From CAVRXT01 sp963725655 (GTDB taxonomy: Bacteria; Acidobacteriota; Terriglobia; Acidiferrales; UBA7541), in contig CAVRYY010000003.1 of assembly GCA_963725655.1 (NCBI GenBank), positions 930,001-994,000 on the forward strand: a stretch of 64,000 nt of DNA, read 5' to 3'. Both the position numbers and the translations under genes were made by a program. The notes below the pieces were generated by a model. The model made no database searches. It was not told the DNA's origin and saw nothing but the letters and a program-made list of their open reading frames with translations. Position 1 is the first letter of the stretch. Every line of letters begins with the position of its first letter. Positions 9,437 to 17,113 of this stretch are shown here, piece by piece.

Positions 9437-9782
9437 TTTTGTGGCCCTTTCAGGATGCCAGAGTCCCGATGGCGCGCGGGGTGAAAAATGGCGAGATCGA
9501 GTGTCCCCTCAGCGGTGTAGTAAACATGGCTGCCAACGGAAGAAGCAGACGGCGTGCCGAAGTTCGCGGTAGTTGAGGAGAACGCCGCTAGAGCCTCAGC
9601 CAATTGGATTTATGGGCAGGCAGTTGGATGTGAGGCCAGATGAGGGTCGCGCGGGATGCGCAGCGCGGCGGTTAAGCGGATACACACAATGGGTTCGCTG
9701 AGACACAAGCCGGTACCTTGCGTCAGCGCGGTGCTTAGTGCGACCGTTCGGTTGGCGCGCTTCGAAATTCGTTCAGCCGATT
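9437..9782. other. Intergenic stretch between dnaB and alr
   Basis: About 346 bp without a supportable gene. Only very short ORFs occur on either strand. I see no convincing terminator for dnaB or strong promoter for alr; alr transcription presumably starts here on the minus strand. Confidence 0.5.
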
Positions 9783-11150
9783 CTAATAGTCGTTCGAGAA
9801 GGCGTCGGGCGCGGCCTCTTCGAAGCGGGTGTGGCGGCTTAGGAAGGTCATATCGATTTTTCCGGTGGGGCCGTTGCGCTGCTTGGCGATCATGAGCTCG
9901 GCTTGGTTGCGCTCTTCATCGGGCGCGTCGACTTTGTAGAAATTTGGGCGGTGAATGAACATCACCACGTCGGCGTCCTGCTCGATGGCGCCCGACTCGC
10001 GCAAATCGGATAGCACCGGCTTGCGGTCGTCGCGCTCCGGAGCGCGAGTCAACTGGCTGAGGACCACCACCGGAACTTTGAGTTCCTTGGCGAGACCTTT
10101 GAGGGCGCGCGAAATGCTGGAAACTTCTTCGTTGCGGTTACCGAAGCGGCCGCGCGCGGAAACCAGCTGCAGGTAATCGACGATGATCAGGGACAGGCCT
10201 TTGTCGCGCTTGAGCCGCCGCGACTTGGCGCCCATTTCCATCACCGTGGAGGAAGCGGAGTCATCGATCCACAGCGGCGATTCCGCGAGGTCAGTGAGGC
10301 CGCGAGTGACTTCTCCCCAGTCGGCATTGGTGAGATGGCCAGTGCGAAACTTGTGTGCGTCCACGCGCGCGCGCGAGGCCAGAAGGCGCATGAGCAGCGA
10401 TTCCTTGGACATTTCCAGGCTGAACACGGCGACCGGCGCGCGAGCCTCGATGTGCTTATTGAGGGCCACGTTCTCCGCGAGGTTCAGCGCCAGCGCTGTT
10501 TTTCCCATGGAAGGGCGGGCGGCGATGATGATCAGCTCGGAGGGCTGCAGTCCGGCGGTTTCGGTGTCCAGACGGTGATAGCCGGTGGATAGGCCGGTGA
10601 TGCGGCGCCCTTCGCTGAAAATTTTCTCGAGGCGCGGCCAGCTTTCGCGGACCAGGTCGCGGACCCCGATCAGGCCGGTGCGAACGCGTTCCTCGGCCAG
10701 TTCGAAGATCATCGACTCGGCGCGATCGAGAATGGCGTCGGCATCCTCGCCGGCTTCGAGGGCCTGCTGCTGGATGGCTTCGGTGGCGTGGATGAGCCCG
10801 CGCAGGACCGATTTCTCTTTGACGATGCGGGCGTAGTGATCGACGTTGGAAATGCGCGGAACGCCGTCGAGCAGCTGGGCGAGGTACGCCGGGCCTCCGG
10901 AGGCGTCGAGTTCGCCGCTGCGGCCAAGGGTCTCGCTGAGGGTGATGATGTCGATGGCCTGCTGGGACTCGGAGAGCTCGATCATGCGCTCGAATATGCG
11001 GCGATGCGAATCGAGGAAGAAATCGGCCGGCCGGAGTTTTTCGACCGCGGCGTTGAGAGCGTGATTATCGATCAGCACCGCGCCCAGGATGCTGCGTTCG
11101 GCTTCAAAATTGTGGGGCAGAGCGCGCTCGAGAGTGGGAGCTGAGGCCAT
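9783..11150 (-). CDS. dnaB: Replicative DNA helicase DnaB
   Basis: 455 residues, normal length. The N-terminal primase-interacting domain (about 10-110) starts with LPHNFEAERSILGA. The RecA-like helicase core carries Walker A ARPSMGKT (211-218), a Walker B segment around LIIVDYLQL, and the C-terminal DnaB motif SDLRESGAIEQDADVV. It unwinds DNA at the replication fork. It lies at the 3' side of the rpsF-rpsR-rplI block, as in many bacteria, but here a toxin-antitoxin pair separates it from rplI. No intein interrupts the Walker A loop. Confidence 0.97.
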   Translation of the reverse strand: MASAPTLERALPHNFEAERSILGAVLIDNHALNAAVEKLRPADFFLDSHRRIFERMIELSESQQAIDIITLSETLGRSGELDASGGPAYLAQLLDGVPRISNVDHYARIVKEKSVLRGLIHATEAIQQQALEAGEDADAILDRAESMIFELAEERVRTGLIGVRDLVRESWPRLEKIFSEGRRITGLSTGYHRLDTETAGLQPSELIIIAARPSMGKTALALNLAENVALNKHIEARAPVAVFSLEMSKESLLMRLLASRARVDAHKFRTGHLTNADWGEVTRGLTDLAESPLWIDDSASSTVMEMGAKSRRLKRDKGLSLIIVDYLQLVSARGRFGNRNEEVSSISRALKGLAKELKVPVVVLSQLTRAPERDDRKPVLSDLRESGAIEQDADVVMFIHRPNFYKVDAPDEERNQAELMIAKQRNGPTGKIDMTFLSRHTRFEEAAPDAFSNDY

Positions 11151-11265
11151 GGGATTGGGGGTTCGCCTTATTTTCGCCTAAAGGATTTCCGGGCGCAATC
11201 ATTTTCCGCCCGCGGCATGCCCGACCCACTCTTGGCAGCCCGATTTATTTTTTCAGTGTGAACGC

Positions 11266-11294
11266 ATTGTGACCGGGTGTTGACGGGGCGTCAA
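11266..11294 (-). promoter_or_regulatory. Candidate sigma70-type promoter for dnaB
   Basis: On the minus strand TTGACG (11289-11294) is followed after 17 bp by CACAAT (11266-11271), about 115 bp before the dnaB ATG. The -35 overlaps a small palindrome TTGACG-GGG-CGTCAA. The -10 matches four of six consensus positions, so this is a modest candidate. Confidence 0.4.
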
Positions 11295-11353
11295 TCGTAC
11301 TGGACGATTTGACGGTGTGGAAATCACACGTGTTTGTGGAAAGCTGTGGGAAT

Positions 11354-11379
11354 CGTTTCAACGCACGAGCAATGAAACG
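11354..11379. repeat. Inverted repeat downstream of brnA
   Basis: CGTTTCA (11354-11360) pairs with TGAAACG (11373-11379) across a 12-nt loop. It lies just after the brnA stop on the minus strand. There is no T-run, so a terminator role is uncertain. Three TGTGG-started 9-mers (11316, 11335, 11345) lie next to it. Confidence 0.35.
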
Positions 11380-11397
11380 GCACGGCGACGCGGACGT

Positions 11398-11676
11398 TCA
11401 AAGTGATCTGGCGCCTCGTCGCAACGCTTCGTTCATGCGTGATTGCCAGCCAGGTCCGCTGGCCCGGTAGCGGGCCAGCACGTCGTGGTCGACGCGGAGC
11501 TTGATCGGTTTCTTAACCGGAGCCTTCTGCGGGCCTCGTTGGCCGCGTTTGCGTTTTTCGGAATAGTCCACGAGATCCGGAAAGACTTCCGCCGCTGGCT
11601 TCGCTCGCGCGAACATTTCACTGGTCCATTCGGGATTCTCAGCGTCAACGAGCTCAGGATCGGGTTTCTTTTTCAT
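11398..11676 (-). CDS. brnA: BrnA-family antitoxin
   Basis: 92 residues. The N-terminal part is charged (ENPEWTSEMFARAKPA), typical of BrnA. The C-terminal half contains a ribbon-helix-helix-like segment with the conserved K-x-x-I-x-L-R-V-D-x-D-V-L element (KPIKLRVDHDVLARYR) and a terminal W-Q-S-R-M-N-E-A-L-R helix. The family binds BrnT and represses its own operon. It overlaps the upstream toxin gene by 23 bp, so the two are translationally coupled in the usual toxin-first order. Confidence 0.88.
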   Translation of the reverse strand: MKKKPDPELVDAENPEWTSEMFARAKPAAEVFPDLVDYSEKRKRGQRGPQKAPVKKPIKLRVDHDVLARYRASGPGWQSRMNEALRRGARSL

Positions 11677-11923
11677 AGCGCCTCACCTCTTTTGGGTTCG
11701 CACGGCGTAAGCTGATGACCCACAAACGAGCCCCGCGCTTTGTGAAGACAAGGGCGTGGAGCTTGCCGCCGAGATAGCCGGTGGCCAGATAGCGTTCCTC
11801 GCCTTTGCGGTCCGATGGAAGGATCAACGCGGTGGCCCAGTCGAAATCGGCGGCAAGGTGGAAGGGAAGATTTCTTTCCTTGATATTCCGGTCATTCTTC
11901 GCCGAATCGAACGCGAACTCCAC
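11654..11923 (-). CDS. brnT: BrnT-family ribonuclease toxin
   Basis: 89 residues, normal for BrnT, a small RelE-like endoribonuclease that blocks translation. It starts M-E-F-x-F-D-x-x-K-N-x-x-N, the family hallmark, and ends with R-R-A-N-P-K-E-V-R-R-Y-E, the conserved C-terminal helix. The start codon is GTG. A promoter-like -10 (TACAAT) sits only 6 bp upstream of the GTG, so the mRNA may be leaderless. The pair is wedged between rplI and dnaB, an otherwise conserved neighbourhood, which suggests acquisition by transfer. Confidence 0.88.
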   Translation of the reverse strand: MEFAFDSAKNDRNIKERNLPFHLAADFDWATALILPSDRKGEERYLATGYLGGKLHALVFTKRGARLWVISLRRANPKEVRRYEKETRS

Positions 11924-11929
11924 GATCTA

Positions 11930-11959
11930 ATTGTACACCCAAAAAGATAGTTAGGTCGA
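11930..11959 (-). promoter_or_regulatory. Candidate promoter of brnT-brnA, predicting a leaderless transcript
   Basis: On the minus strand TCGACC (11954-11959), an 18-bp spacer and TACAAT (11930-11935). A start 6-8 nt beyond the -10 falls on or within a base or two of the BrnT GTG codon (11921-11923), and no Shine-Dalgarno is seen. Confidence 0.45.
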
Positions 11960-12068
11960 GTGCCGGGCTCTCCAAGTTGGGACCGGCTGGCAGGGATGCG
12001 AGAGGGAAATATGCGTAGCACCGCATTATGCAGCGCTACGCCCGATGGCTATACGCTACGCACCCGCG

Positions 12069-12515
12069 CTAGGCTTCGCGCTGGACGGTTAGCTTTACTG
12101 TGGCTACTACCTCGCGGTAGAGCTTGATGGGGACTTCGTAGTCGCCGAGGAGCTTGATGGAGTCGGGGAGCTGGATCTTGCGCTTGTCGATCTCGAAACC
12201 TTGGGCGGCGAGGGCTTCCGCTACGTCACCGGTGGTTACCGAACCGAAGAGGTGATCGGTTTCGCCGGCTTTGCGGGAGAGCGTCAGGGTGACGCCTGCC
12301 AGCAGTTCGGCTTGCTTGGTTGCGGCGTCCTTTTCGGTGGCTTCTTTCTTGGCGTAGCCGACGCGCATGCGTTCCAACTGCTTCAGGTTCCCGGGCGTGG
12401 CTTCCATAGCCAATTTACGCGGGAGCAAAAAATTGCGGGCGTAGCCGGGGGCGACGTCGACTATTTCACCGCGGTTGCCTAATTTTTCCACGTCTTCTTG
12501 AAGGATGATCTGCAT
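12069..12515 (-). CDS. rplI: 50S ribosomal protein bL9
   Basis: 148 residues, standard length. The N-terminal rRNA-binding domain has the signature G-x-x-V-D-V-A-P-G-Y-A-R-N-F-L-L-P (about 17-33). A long connecting helix and a C-terminal domain (LFGSVTTGDVAEAL) follow. GAGGA precedes the ATG. It is the last gene of the rpsF-rpsR-rplI set but is separated from rpsR by 305 bp containing a tandem palindrome array and a terminator-like hairpin. Confidence 0.97.
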   Translation of the reverse strand: MQIILQEDVEKLGNRGEIVDVAPGYARNFLLPRKLAMEATPGNLKQLERMRVGYAKKEATEKDAATKQAELLAGVTLTLSRKAGETDHLFGSVTTGDVAEALAAQGFEIDKRKIQLPDSIKLLGDYEVPIKLYREVVATVKLTVQREA

Positions 12516-12625
12516 CGCTGTGTCCTCGAATTACGTTTTTAATTGGCGGCTGTAACGGTCGAAACCCGCACCGTTAACATCGAAGGGTGCGCCAGCCACC
12601 ATCAGAGTCGAAACGAAAGACGAAA

Positions 12626-12703
12626 CCTTGAGTCAAAACCTTGAGTCAAAACCTTGAGTCAAAACCTTGAGTCAAAACCTTGAGTCAAAACCTTGAGTCA
12701 AAA
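12626..12703. repeat. Six tandem 13-bp repeats with a palindromic core
   Basis: The unit CCTTGAGTCAAAA is repeated six times without a mismatch, starting at 12626, 12639, 12652, 12665, 12678 and 12691. Each unit holds the 9-bp palindrome TTGA-G-TCAA, so the array is six evenly spaced twofold-symmetric sites. It lies between rpsR and rplI, directly beside the hairpin at 12705-12731. It could be an operator array, a phase-variable tract or an inert satellite. Confidence 0.95.
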
Positions 12704-12731
12704 ACCCCACACGTAAAACCGACGTGTGGGG
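12700..12731 (-). terminator. Hairpin plus U-run between rpsR and rplI (terminator or attenuator)
   Basis: CCCCACACGT (12705-12714) pairs perfectly with ACGTGTGGGG (12722-12731) across a 7-nt loop. Read on the minus strand the stem is followed by TTTTT and then by the tandem repeats, each adding another TTTT. This matches an intrinsic terminator that would reduce transcription from rpsR into rplI. It might also be a dispersed palindromic repeat. Confidence 0.6.
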
Positions 12732-12820
12732 CACCCACCTGCAACACCACTAAAGCCAAACCAACGCCAGAACGCCCACGATTTCCGGAGCCGGACTGGC
12801 GTCCTGACCTGCGCCCTGGG

Positions 12821-13198
12821 CTACAGTTCGGCGGAGAAGGGCAGCAGGGCTATATTTTGGGCGCGCTTGATGGCTACGCCTAGCCAGCGCTGATGGCGCG
12901 CGCAGGTGCCGGTCATGCGGCGCGGAAGGATCTTGCCCCGCTCCTGGATGAAGGACATCAGCACGTCGGCCTTCTTGTAGTCGATGAAATCGACGCGATC
13001 GACGCAGAAGCGGCAGACTTTCTTCTTGCGCACGTACTGGCGCTTGCCGCGCTTCGGGCCGCCGGGGCCACCACCGCCGGGACCGCCACCACCTGGACCA
13101 CCGCCGCCGGGGCGCCCACCGCCACCGCCGGGTCGTCCACCACCGGAGCCACCGCCGCCGGGACCGCCACCACTATGAGGTGCACCTGATTCAGACAT
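12821..13198 (-). CDS. rpsR: 30S ribosomal protein bS18 with Gly/Pro-rich N-terminal extension
   Basis: 125 residues, against the usual 75-90. The conserved domain begins near residue 50 (KRQYVRKKKVCRFC) and includes D-Y-K-K-A-D, ERGKILPRRMTGTC and a zinc-type cysteine set (C-x2-C and TGTCARHQ). The first 48 residues are almost entirely glycine and proline with a few Arg/Ser. An AAGGAG site precedes the ATG, and the extension is in frame with no better downstream start, so it looks translated. bS18 pairs with bS6, encoded 107 bp upstream. Confidence 0.95.
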   Translation of the reverse strand: MSESGAPHSGGGPGGGGSGGGRPGGGGGRPGGGGPGGGGPGGGGPGGPKRGKRQYVRKKKVCRFCVDRVDFIDYKKADVLMSFIQERGKILPRRMTGTCARHQRWLGVAIKRAQNIALLPFSAEL

Positions 13199-13305
13199 TT
13201 CCTCTCCTTCAAACTCGTATCAGAATTTTGTCCGGCGCAAGCCGGATGATCTTTGGTCCCACTTCCCCGAGCGCCGGGCCGGAACACCGGCGCGAAGCAG
13301 CGGGA

Positions 13306-13836
13306 CTACGCGGTCTTGGCTGGCTCTGGCGCGGAACCGGAGGCCTGCGCGTTCTCGGCCGCGGCCGCTGCTGCCGCTTCGCCCGCCGCAGCGACAGCCG
13401 CGGGAGGCAAAGCCGGATTGGAGGCCGCGGGTGCAACCGGCGCGACGGGCACGGGCGCAGCCGCCACCGGAGGATTCTTGCGCAAGCGGCGCGCGGCGCG
13501 GCGTTCGCGGCGTTTGTTGAACTTTTCCTTGCGCTTCATGTCCTCATCGAGGCGCACGGTGAGGTACTTGATCACCGAGTCGTTCACTTTCAGGCGGCGC
13601 TCGAGTTCCTTGACCAACTCGCCGTTGGTGGAGCGCAAGGCAAAGTAAACGTAGAAGCCCTCGCGAAGTTTGTGGACGCGATAAGCCATGCGCTTGCGTC
13701 CCCATTTCTCCAATTTGTCGACGGTAGCGCCCTTTTCGGCGATGGAGTGTTCGATGGTGGTGATGAGCTTGTCGATGTCCGTCTCCGGGGTATCCGGGCG
13801 GACGATAAAAATCAGGTCGTATAGTCTCTCTTCCAT
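13306..13836 (-). CDS. rpsF: 30S ribosomal protein bS6 with Ala/Pro-rich C-terminal tail
   Basis: 176 residues, against about 95-135 in most bacteria. The ferredoxin-like core (about 1-100) is clear: YDLIFIVRPDT, KWGRKRMAYRVHK, GFYVYFALRS, ERRLKVNDSVIKYLTVR. A basic segment (KFNKRRERRAARRLRKN) follows, and then a 60-residue tail dominated by Ala, Pro and Val. It pairs with bS18 on the platform of the small subunit. GAGGAG precedes the ATG and pth ends 16 bp upstream, so both are probably co-transcribed. Confidence 0.96.
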   Translation of the reverse strand: MEERLYDLIFIVRPDTPETDIDKLITTIEHSIAEKGATVDKLEKWGRKRMAYRVHKLREGFYVYFALRSTNGELVKELERRLKVNDSVIKYLTVRLDEDMKRKEKFNKRRERRAARRLRKNPPVAAAPVPVAPVAPAASNPALPPAAVAAAGEAAAAAAAENAQASGSAPEPAKTA

Positions 13837-13852
13837 AGCTCCTCGGTCCTTC

Positions 13853-14443
13853 CTAAGCCGTAATCTCGTCCGGTGGTGTGGCGCGCCGATTAAAGCGCGT
13901 CATCGCCGGGCCGGCGCCCTGCGTCAAAATAATTTCGATCGCCTCGGACGTCGAAACGATCATGTCGTCAGCCGCTTGGCGCTGACTGGCATTGATCGGG
14001 CCCAGAACGTAGTCGGCCAGATCGCCGAGCTGGTGTTCCGGCTGCACGCCCAGGCGCACCCGCAAGAAATCGGTGGTGCCGACCGCGCCGATGACCGACT
14101 TCATGCCGTTGTGCCCGCCGGCGCTGCCGTTTTCGCGAACCCGGATCATGCCCCAAGGGATCGCCACATCGTCCGTAATCACGATCAGATCGGACGGTGT
14201 GCATTCGTAGCGATCGAGAAGCATCACTACCGCCGCGCCGCTGAGATTCATCATCGTCTGCGGCTTGGCCAGGGCTACGTCGTGCCCCTCGATCTTCCCC
14301 AACCCAACGAAAGACTTCGATTCCGGGCGGGTGACGCGAATCCCGGCTTTTTCGGCCAGGGCATCGATCGCCAAAAAACCCAGGTTGTGCGGCGTTCCGG
14401 CGTATTGCTTGCCCGGGTTGCCGAGGCCCACGATGATTCGCAT
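13853..14443 (-). CDS. pth: Peptidyl-tRNA hydrolase
   Basis: 196 residues. It recycles peptidyl-tRNA released from stalled ribosomes. The family signature is complete: GLGNPGKQYAGTPHN with N9 and the catalytic H19, followed by the QTMMNLSG segment (N-containing substrate loop) and the D-D pair near 93. The S-A-G-G-H-N-G-M-K-S motif (about 108-117) is also present. The C-terminal tail is slightly Ala/Thr-rich. It lies 24 bp downstream of rplY and 16 bp upstream of rpsF. Confidence 0.96.
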   Translation of the reverse strand: MRIIVGLGNPGKQYAGTPHNLGFLAIDALAEKAGIRVTRPESKSFVGLGKIEGHDVALAKPQTMMNLSGAAVVMLLDRYECTPSDLIVITDDVAIPWGMIRVRENGSAGGHNGMKSVIGAVGTTDFLRVRLGVQPEHQLGDLADYVLGPINASQRQAADDMIVSTSEAIEIILTQGAGPAMTRFNRRATPPDEITA

Positions 14444-14467
14444 ACCGGAGCCCGCACCTTTGGACGG

Positions 14468-15163
14468 TTACTCTTTCTTGCCCTTGGGCTTTTCTTCCGC
14501 TGCGTCCGCTTCTTCGTCCTTCTTGCCCTTCTTGATGACTTCGGGCTCCGCCGGAGTGGCTGCGGTGGTGGCCACGGCTTCGGCGGTCGGCTCTTCTTCC
14601 TTCTTGAGCGTGACGACGTGAGCGATGACGCGCAATGGGTCGCTGACCAGCTTCACCTTTTCGGGATCGAAGGGCAGGTCGGAAGCGCGCAACTGCTTAC
14701 CGATGTTCATGCCGCTGACGTCGACTTTGAATTCCTCGGGAATATCGCCGGGCAAGCATTCCACTTCCACTTCGCGGGTGACCATTTCGAATACGCCGCC
14801 CTGCATCTTGACGCCGACGGGCTCGCCGAAGGTGTGCACCGGAACGCGGACGCGCATCTTGACGTCCATGGCGATGCGCAGCAGATCGACGTGCAGCAGC
14901 GCGCCTTTCAGCGGATCCACCTGCCAGTCCTTGAACATCGCGGTTTCCCGCGCGGCGCCGGCAATCTCGACCGAGAAGATGGTGTTGTGGCCGGTCTCCG
15001 AGCGCAGGATGCGCGCGCATTGCTTGGCGTTGACGACCAAGGACAGAGGCTTGCTGGCGCCGCCGTACAAAGTGGCGGGCACGTTGCCGGCGACGCGAAG
15101 ACGCCGCGCCGGGCCCTTGCCGCGTTGCTCGCGAATCGAACCCTCAAGAACAAAAGTTTCCAT
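14468..15163 (-). CDS. rplY: 50S ribosomal protein bL25 / general stress protein Ctc
   Basis: 231 residues from the ATG at 15163, which has GGAAGGA 4 bp upstream; the frame extends 48 codons further up, but that part does not look like protein. It has the two-domain Ctc/TL5 form: an N-terminal 5S-rRNA-binding L25 domain (REQRGKGPARRLRVAGNVPA, about 9-28), a C-terminal beta domain (about 95-185), and a Lys/Glu/Ala-rich tail. It lies between prs and pth, the common bacterial order. Confidence 0.95.
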   Translation of the reverse strand: METFVLEGSIREQRGKGPARRLRVAGNVPATLYGGASKPLSLVVNAKQCARILRSETGHNTIFSVEIAGAARETAMFKDWQVDPLKGALLHVDLLRIAMDVKMRVRVPVHTFGEPVGVKMQGGVFEMVTREVEVECLPGDIPEEFKVDVSGMNIGKQLRASDLPFDPEKVKLVSDPLRVIAHVVTLKKEEEPTAEAVATTAATPAEPEVIKKGKKDEEADAAEEKPKGKKE

Positions 15164-15254
15164 ACGTCCTTCCTTTTCGTGCGGGGCGCAAACCCCGGAT
15201 GCGTCGCGGCAGAAACCCGCGCGTGAAGCTCCCAGCGCCAGGGGCGCCGGATGT

Positions 15255-16202
15255 TCAGGTAAAAAGTTCGCTGATCGAGGTTTCTTCGTGAATCGAGCGG
15301 ATACCACGAGCGAGTAATTCCGCGACGCTGAGAACCTTGATCTTTTTTACATGCTTGGCCGCGTCACACAGCGGCACGGAATCGGTGACCATTACTTCTT
15401 CGATCGGCGAATTCACGATTCGTTCAACGGCCGGCCCGGAAAAAATGGGATGAGTACAAGCCGCAAAAACTTTGGTGGCGCCATTGGCGAGCAGGGCTTC
15501 GGCGGTTTTGACCAGGGTGCCGGCGGTGTCGATAATGTCGTCGATGATCAATGCCGGGCGGCCGGCGACGTCGCCGATCAGGTGCATGACTTCGCTGACG
15601 TTGACGTCGATGCGGCGTTTGTCGACGATGGCCAGGGGCGCGTCCATTTTCTTGGCGAAATACCGGGAGCGCTCGACGCCGCCCGCGTCCGGCGAAACCA
15701 CGGTGATCGGCCCGAGCTGCTTCTTCTTAAAGTATTCCACCAGCACCGGCGAACCGAACAAGTGATCTACGGGAACGTTGAAATAGCCCTGAATCTGCGG
15801 CGCATGAAGATCCAGAGTGAGTGCGCGATGCGCTCCGGCGGTTTCCAGCAGATCCGCGACCAGCTTCGCGGAGATCGGCACGCGCGGGCGGTCTTTGCGA
15901 TCCTGCCGGGCATACGCGTAATACGGAATGACGGCGGTGACGCGCCACGCCGATGCGCGCTTGAAAGCGTCAATCATCAGCAGCAACTGCATCAGGTGGA
16001 AATCCACCGGCTGCGAGCAGGGCTGCACGACGAAGACGTCGGCGCCGCGCACGTTTTCGAGAATCTGAAAGCGCGATTCACCGTCACTGAAGCGGCCGTG
16101 TTCGGCGTGCCCCAGGGGCACTTCCAAATAGTGGCAGATGGCCTCGGCAAGAGGCGCATTGGCGCTACCGGAAAAAATTTTGAATCTATCGTCGGACAAC
16201 AA
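15255..16202 (-). CDS. prs: Ribose-phosphate pyrophosphokinase
   Basis: 315 residues, typical. It makes PRPP from ribose 5-phosphate and ATP for nucleotide, His and Trp synthesis. The catalytic flexible loop region (YARQDRKDRPR, 97-107), the DLHAPQIQGYF signature (131-141) and the PRPP-binding loop DDIIDTAGT (221-229) are intact. The start is TTG, with a second TTG next to it. The 5' end overlaps the ispE 3' end by 17 bp, indicating coupled translation. Confidence 0.96.
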   Translation of the reverse strand: MLSDDRFKIFSGSANAPLAEAICHYLEVPLGHAEHGRFSDGESRFQILENVRGADVFVVQPCSQPVDFHLMQLLLMIDAFKRASAWRVTAVIPYYAYARQDRKDRPRVPISAKLVADLLETAGAHRALTLDLHAPQIQGYFNVPVDHLFGSPVLVEYFKKKQLGPITVVSPDAGGVERSRYFAKKMDAPLAIVDKRRIDVNVSEVMHLIGDVAGRPALIIDDIIDTAGTLVKTAEALLANGATKVFAACTHPIFSGPAVERIVNSPIEEVMVTDSVPLCDAAKHVKKIKVLSVAELLARGIRSIHEETSISELFT

Positions 16203-17103
16203 TTTCGCCTTTGTCGTTTAGACGCACGCGCAGGGACCGGCCGAATTCTACCCGGGAAAGAGTCTTTGCGAGAAAGACTTGATCTTTCGGGAAATTCTGG
16301 GCGGTTCGGCGCGCCCACGCTGGGTCTCGGTATAAACCAAACACCGCCGATCCGCTACCCGCCAGCGCGGCTTCCGTAGCTCCTCCCTGGAGCAATCCGC
16401 GCCGAATGGTTCGGAGGCGAGGATGACGGCGGAAAACCGGAGCCTCGAAGTCGTTCGAGACCTGGAATCCCTGCCGGCGCCAGCACAGAGCACAGAAACC
16501 AGAGAGTTTAGGCTGGCTTGGCGGGTTTGTCAACCGGGAAGGGAGCCAGCTATAGGCGTCGCGGGTGCTGACGGCGATTGCCGCCGGTGATACGACGACT
16601 ACGTGAGCAGGGGGTTGATCGGGCAAAGGATAGATTTCGTCGCCGCGACCGACGCCCAAGGCGGTACCGCCGAAGAGGAAAAAAGGAACGTCGGCACCCA
16701 GACTGGAACCCATTTCGATAGCACGAGCCAGGGGCAGGGATTTTCCAGCCAGATGCAGCACCGCGAGGATCGCGGTGGCGGCGTCACTCGATCCGCCGCC
16801 CATACCCCGGGCTACCGGGATGCGTTTGATGAGTTTGGCGCGGATGCCGCCGGGGAGCCGCAACTCACGCCGAGCGAGGTCGATAGCGCGCCACACCAGA
16901 TTTTCGCGGCCGGTGGGCAGCGCAGGATCGGTAGTTTGCAGACGAATCCCCGCGTCGCGGGTGCGCTCAAGTTCGAGCGTGTCGTGGAGCGAGATGGACT
17001 GGAAGACGGTGCGGAGCTCGTGATAACCGTCCGCACGGCGGCCGGCAATATGGAGACAGAGATTAATTTTGGCGAACGCCTGCAGCCGGACCCGGTTCTT
17101 CAT
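16186..17103 (-). CDS. ispE: 4-diphosphocytidyl-2-C-methyl-D-erythritol kinase
   Basis: 305 residues. It phosphorylates CDP-ME in the MEP isoprenoid pathway. It has the GHMP-kinase ATP loop PVARGMGGGSSDAATA (96-111) and the N-terminal AFAKINLCLHIAGRRADGYH with catalytic K12; D107 is the expected second catalytic residue. The third GHMP motif is seen as L-A-G-S-G-S-A-V-F-G near 260. The gene starts 10 bp after the TPR gene ends and overlaps prs, so the three form one minus-strand operon. Confidence 0.95.
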   Translation of the reverse strand: MKNRVRLQAFAKINLCLHIAGRRADGYHELRTVFQSISLHDTLELERTRDAGIRLQTTDPALPTGRENLVWRAIDLARRELRLPGGIRAKLIKRIPVARGMGGGSSDAATAILAVLHLAGKSLPLARAIEMGSSLGADVPFFLFGGTALGVGRGDEIYPLPDQPPAHVVVVSPAAIAVSTRDAYSWLPSRLTNPPSQPKLSGFCALCWRRQGFQVSNDFEAPVFRRHPRLRTIRRGLLQGGATEAALAGSGSAVFGLYRDPAWARRTAQNFPKDQVFLAKTLSRVEFGRSLRVRLNDKGEIVVRR

Positions 17104-17113
17104 CCCCCGGAGT

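Noticed and set aside
11151..11397. Chromosomal origin of replication
   Set aside because: The DnaA-box-like 9-mers have too many mismatches, and dnaA/dnaN are absent.
12626..12703. CRISPR-like array
   Set aside because: The units are only 13 bp, contiguous and identical, with no spacers and no cas genes.
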